Source: Photobacterium aphoticum (lineage in GTDB: Bacteria; Pseudomonadota; Gammaproteobacteria; Enterobacterales; Vibrionaceae). Taken from it: a stretch of DNA of 64,000 nucleotides. Location: assembly GCF_001029435.1 (NCBI RefSeq), contig NZ_LDOV01000003.1:55868-119867 (forward strand), written 5' to 3'. This document shows positions 54,648 through 63,284 of this stretch, one piece after another. Within the stretch, counting starts at the first letter, position 1. Each line of letters starts with the position of its first letter. The notes below the pieces were generated by a model. The model did not search any database, had not been told where the DNA came from, and saw only the letters and a program-made list of their open reading frames with translations. A program made the translations under genes and the position numbers.

Positions 54648-55082
54648 CAACAGGTGAACGGAGAGAAAAAGATAGCTTGGAATAGAGCGCATCAAATCAT
54701 AAAAAAAACGGGAATGATGTGAGGCGATTCTCCTATTTCAACTCTGTTATATGAGAGACACCTAACAGCGTAGAATAGGCATATAAATATTGATTCGTAG
54801 CTTTTTTTACTTCACTTATATTGCAATTCAATTTCTTATTTCAAAATAATGTCGTCAATGCAGCATTTATTACAAAAGCACATATAACCACTATTGATAC
54901 CTTTCGCAGTCGTTATATCGACATTCTATATCGCCAACAGTATTGGCATATAAAAAAGAATAAAGAGGAGAGAAAGAAAAAGGATGAGAAAAGAGAGAGG
55001 TGAAATAAAGATAGGAGGAATAGAAAGTCAGGAGAATGCGAGGAACAGAGAATGAAAACAAAAAGGAAGATGAAGTAACTAC
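54648..55082. other. Gene-free region with a purine-rich tract
   Basis: No gene is credible here. Positions 54951-55070 are about 88% purine on the plus strand (14 pyrimidines in 120 bases by my count), a mixed AG tract without a simple repeat. The 60-codon frame 54821-55003 is an artefact of this composition. Confidence 0.6.
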
Positions 55083-55155
55083 AAAAATCGGGAACCCTCA
55101 GGATCCCCGATTTACCGTGGGTGACTCAACACGACAAGAAAGACATGTTGAGTCA
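55083..55155 (-). terminator. Terminator region of gdhA (two hairpins)
   Basis: Nearest to gdhA, TGACTCAACA (55122-55131) pairs with TGTTGAGTCA (55146-55155). Further on, AAATCGGG (55085-55092) pairs with CCCGATTT (55106-55113) and on the minus strand is followed by TTTTTG, the form of a Rho-independent terminator. Confidence 0.75.
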
Positions 55156-55211
55156 AAAGGATGATTCTCCATAGCACGGAAAAAATATCGGCGCGGTAAA
55201 GATTTTGCTGA

Positions 55212-56558
55212 TCAGCACACGCCCTGCGCCAGCATCGCATCCGCCACTTTCACGAAACCAGCAATGTTTGCGCCCAGTTCGTAGTTCACTTTACCAGAGT
55301 CATCACGCCCATATTCAACACACGTATCGTGAATACGGCGCATGATGTCTTGCAAGCGTTGGTCAACTTCTTCACGGCTCCACCCCAAACGAAGTGCGTT
55401 CTGGCTCATCTCCAGGCCAGATGTCGCCACCCCACCCGCGTTTGACGCTTTACCCGGTGCATACAGAATACCGACGTTGTTAAATACCGCCACGGCTTCT
55501 GCTGTGCTTGGCATGTTTGCGCCTTCCGCGACAAGCTGTACACCGTTGCCTGCCAGCATTTCTGCATCATTCGCATCCAGCTCATTCTGTGTGGCACATG
55601 GCAAAGCCACATCCATTTCATACTGCCAAGGTTTTGCCCCTTCGCTGTATTCAAGGCCCATCTGTAGGGCGTAATCTGCCACACGGCCGCGCTTCACGTT
55701 CTTCACATCCATCAGAATCGCCAGTTTTTCCGGCGTGAAACCTTCTGGATCGTACACGGTACCGTCTGAGTCAGACGCAGTGATCACGCGGCCGCCCATT
55801 TGAATGGCTTTCTCAATCGCGTACTGAGCCACGTTACCGGAACCAGACACGCCCACACGCTTGCCAACCAACGTTTGGCCTTTTTCTTTCAGCATGGCCT
55901 CAACAAAGTACAACAAGCCATAGCCTGTCGCTTCAGGGCGGATCAAACTGCCGCCAAACGACAATCCTTTACCGGTAAACACGCACTCTGCGCTGTTAGA
56001 CAGCTTTTTCATCATGCCCGTCATGAAGCCCACTTCACGTGCGCCCACACCGATATCACCCGCTGGCACGTCTGTGTCTGCGCCCAGGTGACGATGCAGC
56101 TCTAGCATCAACGCCTGACAGAAACGCATAATTTCGTTATCGCTCTTGCCTTTCGGATCGAAGTCACTGCCGCCTTTACCACCACCCATTGGCAACGTGG
56201 TTAACGCATTCTTGAACGTCTGCTCAAAAGCCAAAAATTTCAGTACCGATGAGTTAACCGACGGATGGAAACGCATGCCGCCTTTGTAGGGGCCGATAGC
56301 TGAGTTATGTTGCACACGGAAAGCACGGTTAACGTTCACTTTGCCTTGATCGTCAACCCAGCTCACACGGAACTGAATCAATCTTTCCGGTTCAACCAAA
56401 CGGTCAAGAATACCGGCTTCAATGTATTGCGGATTCTTTTCCACAAACGGCCAGATAGAAGTGATAACTTCTGTTACCGCCTGCAAATATTCCGGTTGAT
56501 TAGGGTTATTGCTTGCAACACGGGCCAAAAAAGCGTCTTTAAGCACAGCTTCTTTCAT
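55212..56558 (-). CDS. gdhA: NADP-type glutamate dehydrogenase GdhA
   Basis: A 448-residue hexameric-type enzyme that aminates 2-oxoglutarate to glutamate. The substrate-site blocks are GPYKGGMRFHPSVN, TLPMGGGKGGSDFDPKGKSD (catalytic Lys) and DVPAGDIGVGAREVGFM; the nucleotide site is VGVSGSGNVAQYAIEKA with a following ASDSDG, fitting NADP(H). AGGAG stands six bases before ATG 56558. Upstream sequence 56559-56975 is gene-free and AT-rich. Confidence 0.95.
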   Translation of the reverse strand: MKEAVLKDAFLARVASNNPNQPEYLQAVTEVITSIWPFVEKNPQYIEAGILDRLVEPERLIQFRVSWVDDQGKVNVNRAFRVQHNSAIGPYKGGMRFHPSVNSSVLKFLAFEQTFKNALTTLPMGGGKGGSDFDPKGKSDNEIMRFCQALMLELHRHLGADTDVPAGDIGVGAREVGFMTGMMKKLSNSAECVFTGKGLSFGGSLIRPEATGYGLLYFVEAMLKEKGQTLVGKRVGVSGSGNVAQYAIEKAIQMGGRVITASDSDGTVYDPEGFTPEKLAILMDVKNVKRGRVADYALQMGLEYSEGAKPWQYEMDVALPCATQNELDANDAEMLAGNGVQLVAEGANMPSTAEAVAVFNNVGILYAPGKASNAGGVATSGLEMSQNALRLGWSREEVDQRLQDIMRRIHDTCVEYGRDDSGKVNYELGANIAGFVKVADAMLAQGVC

Positions 56559-56975
56559 CACGAACTCCTGTAAACGTAAAACAAAACTGCCTTGTGAATG
56601 ATGTTGTGTTTGGATTGGTATAATTATTCCAGCCGCTTTTATAGCAGGATCGTGACGGCGCCCATAAAAGATATGTATGACTTTTAATCACACGTCGAAA
56701 TTAGCAAATAAAATATTTTGTTTTGTTTATTTGAATATTGGAGTAATGTATCTCGGTAGAGTCACATATCTGATAAATTGCACACCTATTTTCCCCTGTC
56801 CGTTTTGCATATTTACAACATTATCGATAACAGATACCGAGTCAGCCACATATATCACGTTTTACAATTCCTCCTTTTTATTTTCATTCTCTGATATGGC
56901 GACAGTCATTTCTCTTTCACAAAAGAAATAAATACGTGCTTCATTGAGTATCTATCGTAAGGTTGTTCCGCACGG
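56559..56975. other. Gene-free region between gdhA and the IS110 fragment
   Basis: About 415 AT-rich bases. The 84-codon frame 56677-56931 has no ribosome site and looks accidental. The gdhA promoter should be in the first 100 bases. Confidence 0.35.
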
Positions 56976-57308
56976 TTTATCATCAGCAACGTTCCTGAGC
57001 TTGGGCTTATTACCAACAAACAAGCCGCTGCACTCATTGGTGTTGCCCCCATCAATCGAGAAAGTGGACGCTATAAAGGCAAGCGAGTCATTCAAGGGGG
57101 ACGAGCACAAGTACGCACCGTACTCTACATGGCGATGATGTCTGCGATGCAGTGTAACCCTGTTTTTAAAGCTACTTACCAGCGACTTTTAGATGCTGGG
57201 AAACCGAAAAAAGTCGCCATTATTGCGTATGTAAGGAAGATGGTTGTGATCTTAAATTCGATGCTTCGAGATGGCGTCATGTGGAACGAAAACATAGCCA
57301 AAAATTAG
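56976..57308 (+). pseudogene. C-terminal fragment of an IS110-family transposase
   Basis: The frame reads ISNVPELGLITNKQAAALIG, then VAPINRESGRYKGKRVIQGG, RAQVRTVLYMAMMSAMQCNP and LLDAGKPKKVAIIAYVRKMV, ending at a TAG. This is the transposase_20 domain (PF02371) of IS110 elements. The N-terminal RuvC-like part is missing and no start is present. The fragment ends 22 bases before the core site of the last cassette, as expected if an attC-targeting IS1111-group element had inserted in that attC. Confidence 0.85.
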
Positions 57309-57330
57309 CTATTGACGCCATAGTCGTTTG

Positions 57331-58059
57331 TTATGTGATTTTGCTGGCGGAGTTTTGGATACTCTGAGTATGCTCGTCAAACTTAGACTTGATATCGCTA
57401 TCTAAGATTTCACATACTAAACTGCCCGCATGACTAAGGTATAAAGCCATATTTGCCACATAGAATATATCGCTTTCACAAGGTTCAGAAGCATGCACTA
57501 CTAACTCAACATGATCCTTAGCGTCATCTTTGCGAAAGTGTCGTTTAACAATGCTACTCAACGAACTATGGGCTTCAGAACACAAGTATGCATATAAACC
57601 TTTATACTCATTTTCCATTCCCGCCAGTTGAAACTTATCTAAAACCGAATAACGCTTTTTACCGAGCTTTTCAGCCAGTTTCTTATTTTCTTCTTGGATT
57701 CGAGGTATCTCGGTAGCAGCTAGATACACCAACGACGAAAAATATGGATTACCATCTTTCGCTTGCTTCAATTGCTTTAGATGAGAGTATCCATTATCCA
57801 AATCAAGAACATCAACATAGCCTTCACTATTCCTCAAATTTTTGAGGTCTACGTAATGCTCCATAAACGATCTAAACAACACAAGAGCACCTGTATGAAC
57901 GTAGTCTCTTGTAAGTATCTCAAATGATTGAGATAACTCGATCAAAGAACAATACAATCCAACTGAATATGCATGATACTTATAGTTATTTTGCATCTCC
58001 AATTGAACTACATGCTCATTAGCAAACTCTATTGCTTTTTTTAGTACTTCAGAGCTCAT
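57331..58059 (-). CDS. Cassette gene: DUF5677-like protein
   Basis: A 242-residue helical protein: ALVLFRSFMEHYVDLKNLRN (about residues 60-80) and YAYLCSEAHSSLSSIVKRHF (about 155-175) are typical of DUF5677 proteins, whose role is unknown. The gene is AT-rich and is flanked by complementary core sites: CACATAAC (58072-58079) before the start and GTTATGTG (57330-57337) at its end, the latter supplying the TAA stop. The ATG at 58059 has AGGA directly before it. It is the sixth and last cassette read from the tRNA side. Confidence 0.7.
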   Translation of the reverse strand: MSSEVLKKAIEFANEHVVQLEMQNNYKYHAYSVGLYCSLIELSQSFEILTRDYVHTGALVLFRSFMEHYVDLKNLRNSEGYVDVLDLDNGYSHLKQLKQAKDGNPYFSSLVYLAATEIPRIQEENKKLAEKLGKKRYSVLDKFQLAGMENEYKGLYAYLCSEAHSSLSSIVKRHFRKDDAKDHVELVVHASEPCESDIFYVANMALYLSHAGSLVCEILDSDIKSKFDEHTQSIQNSASKIT

Positions 58060-58078
58060 AATTTTCCTAATCACATAA

Positions 58079-58374
58079 CGAATGACATGGACTCCCCCTC
58101 ATCCAGCTCTGCCACAATTGATGAGTCAGGCTCGATAAAATCTCGGAGGCCACCATGTCACTTTCAATCTATAGCATTGAGCTTGCCAAACATAGCTTCA
58201 GTATCCATGGCGAAAATGCGACAGGCAATGCATTGACCCATAAAACCGCCTTTGTAACGTAAACTCAGAGAGCTATCATTTTGCCCGTGTTATTGGCTGG
58301 CATGACGATCTCCTCAGATCTTCAATATGTGTCCAGTAAAACGGATCAAGTCCAGGGTCAGACTGGAAGCAATT
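58079..58374 (+). repeat. IS110-relic repeat unit, copy 1, inside an attC
   Basis: The unit starts with CATGGACTCCCCCTCATC-type sequence, then a GGAGG ribosome site and the transposase start at 58155. The frame gives MSLSIYSIELAKHSFSIHGE and then NATGNALTHKTAFVT and a stop at 58262, the first 35 residues of an IS110 transposase (IELAKxxFSIHG). The rest of the gene is deleted. The same deletion junction occurs in copies 3 and 4. It separates the core sites of two cassettes. Confidence 0.8.
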
Positions 58375-58375
58375 G

Positions 58376-58933
58376 TTATAAGCCGTTTCCCACTTGATAA
58401 TCGGCAACTAGTCCTAAATTCTCTATCGGCGATGGCAAAATATCATCTAATGTATTGATTATCCCATCCCTTCCATGTGACCGAATATGATAGTGATTTT
58501 CATCAATTACAATATAATAATACAGTTTCTCTCCGGAAATACTCACCAGTGCTGCATCGTTTAGATCTACCAAACTGCCTTCTGGCAAAGATTTTTGTAG
58601 TACTTCTAATGATGTCGGGTATGCACCATTTTGAACTTTGTATAATTCAACCGCTTGTACTGAACTTGTCAATTGTACTTTGACTAACTCAGAGCGTAGA
58701 TCATCGTACACTCCACCTTCTTGTACAAAACCAAAGTACCCAAGAGTCCCATACAAAACAAAAGTAGAAGTAATACCGCAAAGACCGACTACTTTCAGCT
58801 TTTTACTTTTTACGTTGAAACCCCAGATGATTGCTACAATCCCAAATAAAACACCAATCAATGGGATGAATGACATTCCACCAATTACAAATCCAAGACA
58901 ACCAGGTCCTTTTTGTTTCTCTGTATTTTCCAA
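58376..58933 (-). CDS. Cassette gene: membrane protein with pseudopilin-like C-terminus
   Basis: A 185-residue protein. Two helices (about residues 10-38 and 48-68: GFVIGGMSFIPLIGVLFGIV and VVGLCGITSTFVLYG) precede a soluble part that reads VELYKVQNGAYPTSLEVLQK and later HIRSHGRDGIINTLDDILPS; the last phrase recalls GspG-type major pseudopilins (SxGxDGxxxTxDDI). It begins with TTG preceded by AGGA. Core sites GGCTTATAAC (58961-58970) and GTTATAAGCC (58375-58384) flank it, and the stop lies inside the latter. No other secretion gene is near. Confidence 0.68.
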   Translation of the reverse strand: MENTEKQKGPGCLGFVIGGMSFIPLIGVLFGIVAIIWGFNVKSKKLKVVGLCGITSTFVLYGTLGYFGFVQEGGVYDDLRSELVKVQLTSSVQAVELYKVQNGAYPTSLEVLQKSLPEGSLVDLNDAALVSISGEKLYYYIVIDENHYHIRSHGRDGIINTLDDILPSPIENLGLVADYQVGNGL

Positions 58934-58970
58934 TATTCAATATCCTATGTAGTACCTTAAGGCTTATAAC

Positions 58971-59430
58971 GAGTGACATGGACTCCCCCTCATTCAGACT
59001 TTGCCACACTTGATGAGCCTGAGTAAGAAACGTTCGGAGGCCACCATGTCAAAATCCATCTATGGCATTGCTATTGCCAAATATAGCTTCAGTATCCATG
59101 GCGAAAATGCGACAGGCAAGGTACTGCTCCACGAAACCCTTTTCTTTATGTAAATTCAGGGGAATATCAAAAGTTCTTGCAACTTTGCAAACCTGCCACC
59201 CGCTATCATCGGAATGGAAGCCTGTGGCACTTCCCATTATTGGATGCGTGACTATTGGTTTTTACGCGGTCAGACCAAAGCACTGCGCGTGCGTATTCAA
59301 CTGCTGTTACTGGGTCTGTTTTATTACACGCCACCAACGGTGCCGATAACCAAGACCAAAGCCGTTCGTGTCTGCCCATGCTGCCAGCACGACATGACCT
59401 GCGTAGGCGTCAGCCGACCGAGATAGCCGA
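58971..59430 (+). pseudogene. Chimeric transposase relic (IS110 N-terminus, IS91-like C-terminus), copy 2
   Basis: After the same CATGGACTCCCC left end, ATG 59046 gives MSKSIYGIAIAKYSFSIHGE and continues to a stop at 59151-59153. In another frame the homology resumes as NLPPAIIGMEACGTSHYW (to about 59247), the next IS110 block. It then runs without a stop into a different sequence, WFLRGQTKALRVRIQLLL and VRVCPCCQHDMTCVG, ending at 59426; the CPCC tail resembles IS91-type transposases. The internal part of both genes is lost. Confidence 0.7.
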
Positions 59431-59685
59431 AAGGCGAACAGAATAAGGATAATGGTGCAATGACCAGCGACACAGAAGGAAGGTGAAGGTCCAAAGACAG
59501 AAAAATAGCTAAATCATTGATAAATCTACGTTCATGTACTTATCTCGGCATCGCTCGTCTTGAGGAAAGGGACTGAGCGATGTACCCACCAAACCCAATC
59601 GCACAATTTACTTTATAAAGAAGCATCGGGCTTGTTCAACACTTGGGATTTAGTGTTGGCTGCGCAACACCTTAATCCTTATTTG
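59431..59685. other. attC-like remnant between cassettes
   Basis: This stretch has no gene. Next to the 59686 cassette it contains GTGTTGGCTGCGCAACAC (59653-59670), a hairpin, and the core site GTTATGC (59685-59691). It is probably the R''-L'' half of the cassette's attC, cut off from its other half by the chimeric relic. Confidence 0.5.
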
Positions 59686-60345
59686 TTATGCGTAAACTAG
59701 CGTTGTTTGCCATAGCTGATCAAACTCTTGAAAAGTCGAAAAACAATGGTCAACATAATCTGGTTTGTTCTTATCTTCCGTTTTCCACACGGTTATAAGT
59801 CCCAAGGTTTTGGCTGGAGCCATGTCAGATGACAAACTGTCACCGCAAAAACACACCTTTTTGTCACTGCGGCTAAAATTGCCTAAGCCCATCTCAAAGA
59901 TCCTAGCATCAGGCTTTTTCACTCCTACACCACCGGATGTAATCGTGAAATCAAAGTACTGGTCAAACCCTAAAGCTCGGATTTTTGCCCTTTGGAAGAA
60001 ATCTCTACCGTTCGTTATACAACCAATCGAAACACCGCTATTTTTCAGCATTGAAAGCGTGCTTAGTGCACCATCGAAAGGAACAGAAAATTCATGAAAA
60101 GAAGAGTCAAAGGCTATCAATAGCTCTCGTTCAAGATGTGGCGAAAACCTGAAGCGCTCAGCTAAAGTGCGAAAAACGTGTGATTTCGGTTGAATGATAT
60201 TGTTTTGAGCAACAAACTCGCTGACAAACTGTTGCTTCGACAAATCTAAGTTATTCAACGCAGTATTTAAAAGACATTCAGCATAAGTTTTAAGAGATGC
60301 ACTTTTATCATGCAATGTGTCATCCAAATCAAATATTATGTTCAA
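59686..60345 (-). CDS. Cassette gene: HAD-superfamily phosphatase
   Basis: A 219-residue haloacid dehalogenase-like hydrolase. Motif I is FDLDDTLHD (residues 4-12), motif II is CITNGRDFF, motif III Lys is in VGVKKPDARIFEMG, and motif IV is FCGDSLSSDMAPAKTLG. This matches YjjG/Gph-type phosphatases; the substrate is unknown. AAGGAG stands seven bases before TTG 60345, which I use as the start. Core sites GCATAAC (60369-60375) and GTTATGC (59685-59691) flank it. Confidence 0.78.
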   Translation of the reverse strand: MNIIFDLDDTLHDKSASLKTYAECLLNTALNNLDLSKQQFVSEFVAQNNIIQPKSHVFRTLAERFRFSPHLERELLIAFDSSFHEFSVPFDGALSTLSMLKNSGVSIGCITNGRDFFQRAKIRALGFDQYFDFTITSGGVGVKKPDARIFEMGLGNFSRSDKKVCFCGDSLSSDMAPAKTLGLITVWKTEDKNKPDYVDHCFSTFQEFDQLWQTTLVYA

Positions 60346-60375
60346 CAGACTCTCCTTGTCTTGATTACGCATAAC

Positions 60376-60742
60376 GGATGACATGGACTCCCCTCACCCA
60401 GCTCGTCACACTTGATGAGTCAGGTTAGATAAAATCTCGGAGGCCACCCTACCACCTTTACTCTATGACATAGAGCTTGCCAAACATAGCTTCACTATCC
60501 ATGGCGAAAATGCGACAGGCAATGCATTGGCCCATAAAACCGCCTTTGTAACGTAAACTCAGAGAGCTATCATTTTACCCGTTTTATTGGCTGGCATGAC
60601 GATCTGCTAAGATCTTAAATATACTAGCAGGCAGCGATGAGACCGCAGTAAGAGACCCTCAATATGTGTTTGTCGTAAGCGACGATAATCGACAGAGCGA
60701 AGTAGACAGCTTTACCCTTTAACACCCCAAAGGCTCATATGT
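60376..60742 (+). repeat. IS110-relic repeat unit, copy 3, inside an attC
   Basis: This is the same deleted unit as copy 1. The transposase start codon is mutated (CTACCACC in place of ATG), and the residual reading at about 60452-60558 keeps IELAKHSFTIHGENATGN. The right part has TATACTAGCAGGCAGCG, GACGATAATCGACAGAGCG and ends ACACCCCAAAGGCTCATATG, shared with copy 4. Confidence 0.8.
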
Positions 60743-60751
60743 GTTAGCCCT

Positions 60752-61099
60752 TTACAACAAAGGAAACCACGGGCTTATATCCTTTAAGCGATGTCCTTTA
60801 TAGTGTTTAGAGTTAGCGATTGCCTGATAAGACCTAGTTAAACTCACTACTGCTGGAATAATGAGCAAACAGAATAGCCACTGAATTGGATCAGCAGAGC
60901 ATAGTACAATTGCCAATAAATTAGCAGAGCACAATACCAAAAGGACCCAATTACATCTAATCATTACTCTCTTTAACCTGCAGTATCCTTCCCAATCATA
61001 AATAACCCAGTCAATTGAGAATTCTCCACATTGAGAACACTTTTTGCTGTGGGGAATCGACTCAGACTCTGCATTGCAGTTAGGGCAACGTCCTTTCAT
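60752..61099 (-). CDS. Cassette gene: zinc-ribbon membrane protein
   Basis: A 115-residue protein. A rubredoxin-like zinc ribbon begins at once (MKGRCPNCNAESESIP...KKCSQCGEF: two CxxC pairs), followed by two helices (about residues 48-68 and 70-90). ATG 61099 has AAAGG 11 bases upstream; the longer frame runs through the core site and is not credible. Core sites GGGCTAAC (61122-61129) and GTTAGCCC (60743-60750) flank it. The function is unknown. Confidence 0.65.
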   Translation of the reverse strand: MKGRCPNCNAESESIPHSKKCSQCGEFSIDWVIYDWEGYCRLKRVMIRCNWVLLVLCSANLLAIVLCSADPIQWLFCLLIIPAVVSLTRSYQAIANSKHYKGHRLKDISPWFPLL

Positions 61100-61129
61100 A
61101 ACTACATGTACCTTTTCGTGAGGGCTAAC

Positions 61130-61542
61130 GAATGGCATGGACTCCCCCTCATCCGGCTCTGCCACACTTGATGAGTCAGGCTCGATAAAATTTTGGAGGC
61201 CACCCTATCACTTTTACTCTATGGCATTGATCTTGCCAAACATAGCTTCAGTATCCATGGCGAAAATGCGACAGGCAATGCATTGGCCCATAAACCGCCT
61301 TTGTAACGTAAACTCAGAGAGCTATCATTTACCCGTGTTATTGGCTGGCATGACGATCTCCTAAGATCTTCAATATACTAGCAGGCAACGGTGAAACCGG
61401 AGTAAGAAACCCTCAATATGTGTTTGTCGTAAGCGACGATAATCGACAGAGCGAAGTAGACAGCTTTGTTGTTCGATTATATTGGCTGCTACGCAGCCAA
61501 GGGGAACAGCTTTACCCCTTGACACCCCAAAGGCTCATATGT
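61130..61542 (+). repeat. IS110-relic repeat unit, copy 4, inside an attC
   Basis: This is the longest of the three like units. The start codon is lost (CTATCAC at about 61206), and further small deletions shift the remaining frame (61204-61312). The right part matches copy 3 and has an extra segment, TGGCTGCTACGCAGCCA (about 61483-61499), which is a hairpin, before TTGACACCCCAAAGGCTC. Confidence 0.8.
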
Positions 61543-61543
61543 G

Positions 61544-62779
61544 TTAAACGTATTTTGCCAGACTCTGTTTTTCGTCTGAGTTACAAAACCAAAAATCACC
61601 ATTATAGTTAAGCTTTCTCATCACCAATAAGTATATGGTATTTCTAAGGGTAACAATCATATCCCACAATGGTTCATCAATATCTCTATCCCAACCAGTA
61701 TGAACAATGGAATTGCGAGAATTAATAGCATTGTTAATTGATAAATTTTCTATGTTGTAATAATTACCGAGCCCTAGTTGCTTAAAGCAAGATTCTACTC
61801 TTTTTTTAATTGAATATTGATTAATGATTCTATCTGAGTTATTTAAGTTATTGACTATATCATTGACGCTTCCATCACAAAGTCCATAATCGCTTTTAGC
61901 CTCTTTAACTCTACAAACAAAGTTCCGCCTTATTGTTTTCCATTTGTTTTCTGGAATAATTGTTTCATTTGATGAAACTAAGCCTTCGAGTGCAGCGACA
62001 AGACGAATTAAAGACCATTCATCAATGGTTTGGTTCCAACGTAAATTACCAATTGCTTGAAAGACTCCATTAGCAACTAAGTCATCCATTGATATTTCAT
62101 TTTCCATACAGTGTAAAATGAAGCTTTCCCAACTAACACTATCACGCCTAAGAGGATTAATCTGGTTTGGGAATGATTCTTTAGACCTCGACTTAATATA
62201 ATTAAAAGCGACCTTTCGCTCTTTAAAAAAACTATATTTACTTTCCCACTCAACAGTTGTACTTCTACAAAATGTTAGAATTGTGGTAAGGAATCTTATT
62301 CTCTCATCAATATGTGAACTATAAACATCAAATTTATCATCATTCGATGATAGCTGTTCTGGAAGATATACAGCGACTAAATCTGAGTTAATTTTGAAAG
62401 TACAACCTAAAGAAGACACCCATGAAACTTTATTATGCACAAAATACTTATCAGCAGAATTAGGGATAACATATGTAAACTGATCTACAGAATAGCATTC
62501 TTCTTTGTGTGAAATTTTACTTACCGTTCCAGTTAACTCAAATATTGATTGCTTATTTATACTGACATAAAGAGAAAACTGTGATGATAAACACTCACTT
62601 TCTAGCTTAATTGTACATGTGTCTCGGCTATATATAATTGGCTCATTGGAACTAATTGTTACATGAAAATTACCATTTTTATATTCTGGGTCAAGTTGTA
62701 CCTTTACGTTATTATTTTTGGCTAATGTAGTGCAATTCATTACAACCAAATTCCCAGCGATAAAATCATCAAATAGCAT
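61544..62779 (-). CDS. Cassette gene: large protein with HEPN-like C-terminus
   Basis: A 411-residue AT-rich gene. The first 230 residues look beta-rich and are not recognised. The C-terminal third is helical and contains NAINSRNSIVHTGWDRD (about residues 355-371): the RNSIVH element matches the RxxxxH motif of HEPN ribonucleases. The two-part layout (beta-rich N-terminus plus HEPN end) is like ApeA-type proteins, some of which act in phage defence, but the family match is by pattern only. AAGGAAG precedes ATG 62779. Core sites GTTTAAC (62811-62817) and GTTAAAC (61543-61549) flank it. Confidence 0.6.
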   Translation of the reverse strand: MLFDDFIAGNLVVMNCTTLAKNNNVKVQLDPEYKNGNFHVTISSNEPIIYSRDTCTIKLESECLSSQFSLYVSINKQSIFELTGTVSKISHKEECYSVDQFTYVIPNSADKYFVHNKVSWVSSLGCTFKINSDLVAVYLPEQLSSNDDKFDVYSSHIDERIRFLTTILTFCRSTTVEWESKYSFFKERKVAFNYIKSRSKESFPNQINPLRRDSVSWESFILHCMENEISMDDLVANGVFQAIGNLRWNQTIDEWSLIRLVAALEGLVSSNETIIPENKWKTIRRNFVCRVKEAKSDYGLCDGSVNDIVNNLNNSDRIINQYSIKKRVESCFKQLGLGNYYNIENLSINNAINSRNSIVHTGWDRDIDEPLWDMIVTLRNTIYLLVMRKLNYNGDFWFCNSDEKQSLAKYV

Positions 62780-62810
62780 TCAACTTCCTTTCTGAAATGT
62801 TCAATTATAC

Positions 62811-62882
62811 GTTTAACGCCCGCATTTGCGGCTGGTTTGGAGCGCAGCGGAAAACCAGTACGACAACATACGCTTGTTAGGT
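62811..62882 (-). other. Intact integron attC site
   Basis: A 72-base site read on the minus strand: the R'' core ACCTAAC, then AAGCG..., an imperfect long palindrome with CTGGTTT pairing AAACCAG, then GCGGGCG and the R' core GTTAAAC. Both cores fit RYYYAAC and GTTRRRY. It lies between two cassette genes, and the upstream gene's TAA stop is inside R''. Confidence 0.8.
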
Positions 62883-63284
62883 TCTGCTGATTTCACGCCA
62901 TTTACTCTTGTCAGTCACGATCCTGCCATTTTCGAATGGAACGAACATTTTATCACCAAAGAACTCTGTTCTTAGTTCTAGCCAAAAATCTCCGTCTAAC
63001 ACCTCATCTGCTTCGTCAGGCTCCCTTGGGGTTCGTCCAAATGGGTATTCGAATTTAACTAAATGCATTTCACCGGATGGCACAAGTTCATAAACCGATA
63101 CATAACCTCTCCAACAAGCAGAACAAACGACACACTTTTCTGGGTCACCTTTCTGTTTAAAAGGGTAGACCTTACGATTTTTATAGTCCTCAGGATCTCC
63201 AATGCAAATAGAATGAAGATCGTAGTCACCGAAATCGACCTCATTATTTTTATTTATCAGACTTTCTGGTATCTGTGCAGTCAT
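62877..63284 (-). CDS. Cassette gene: hypothetical protein, 135 aa
   Basis: A soluble acidic protein with two nearby cysteine pairs (KCVVCSACWRGY), a VYELVPSGEMHLVKFEYPFG block and a final FENGRIVTDKSKWREIS. The CxxCxxC may bind metal. I do not recognise the family. ATG 63284 lies 11 bases after the core GTTAGGT, without a ribosome site, as is common for cassettes. It is the first cassette on the tRNA side. Confidence 0.62.
   Translation of the reverse strand: MTAQIPESLINKNNEVDFGDYDLHSICIGDPEDYKNRKVYPFKQKGDPEKCVVCSACWRGYVSVYELVPSGEMHLVKFEYPFGRTPREPDEADEVLDGDFWLELRTEFFGDKMFVPFENGRIVTDKSKWREISRT

Noticed and set aside
54821..55003. 60-codon frame in the purine-rich tract
   Set aside because: It is a product of the skewed base composition and has no start signal.
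56677..56931. 84-codon frame upstream of gdhA
   Set aside because: No ribosome site and typical of AT-rich intergenic DNA.
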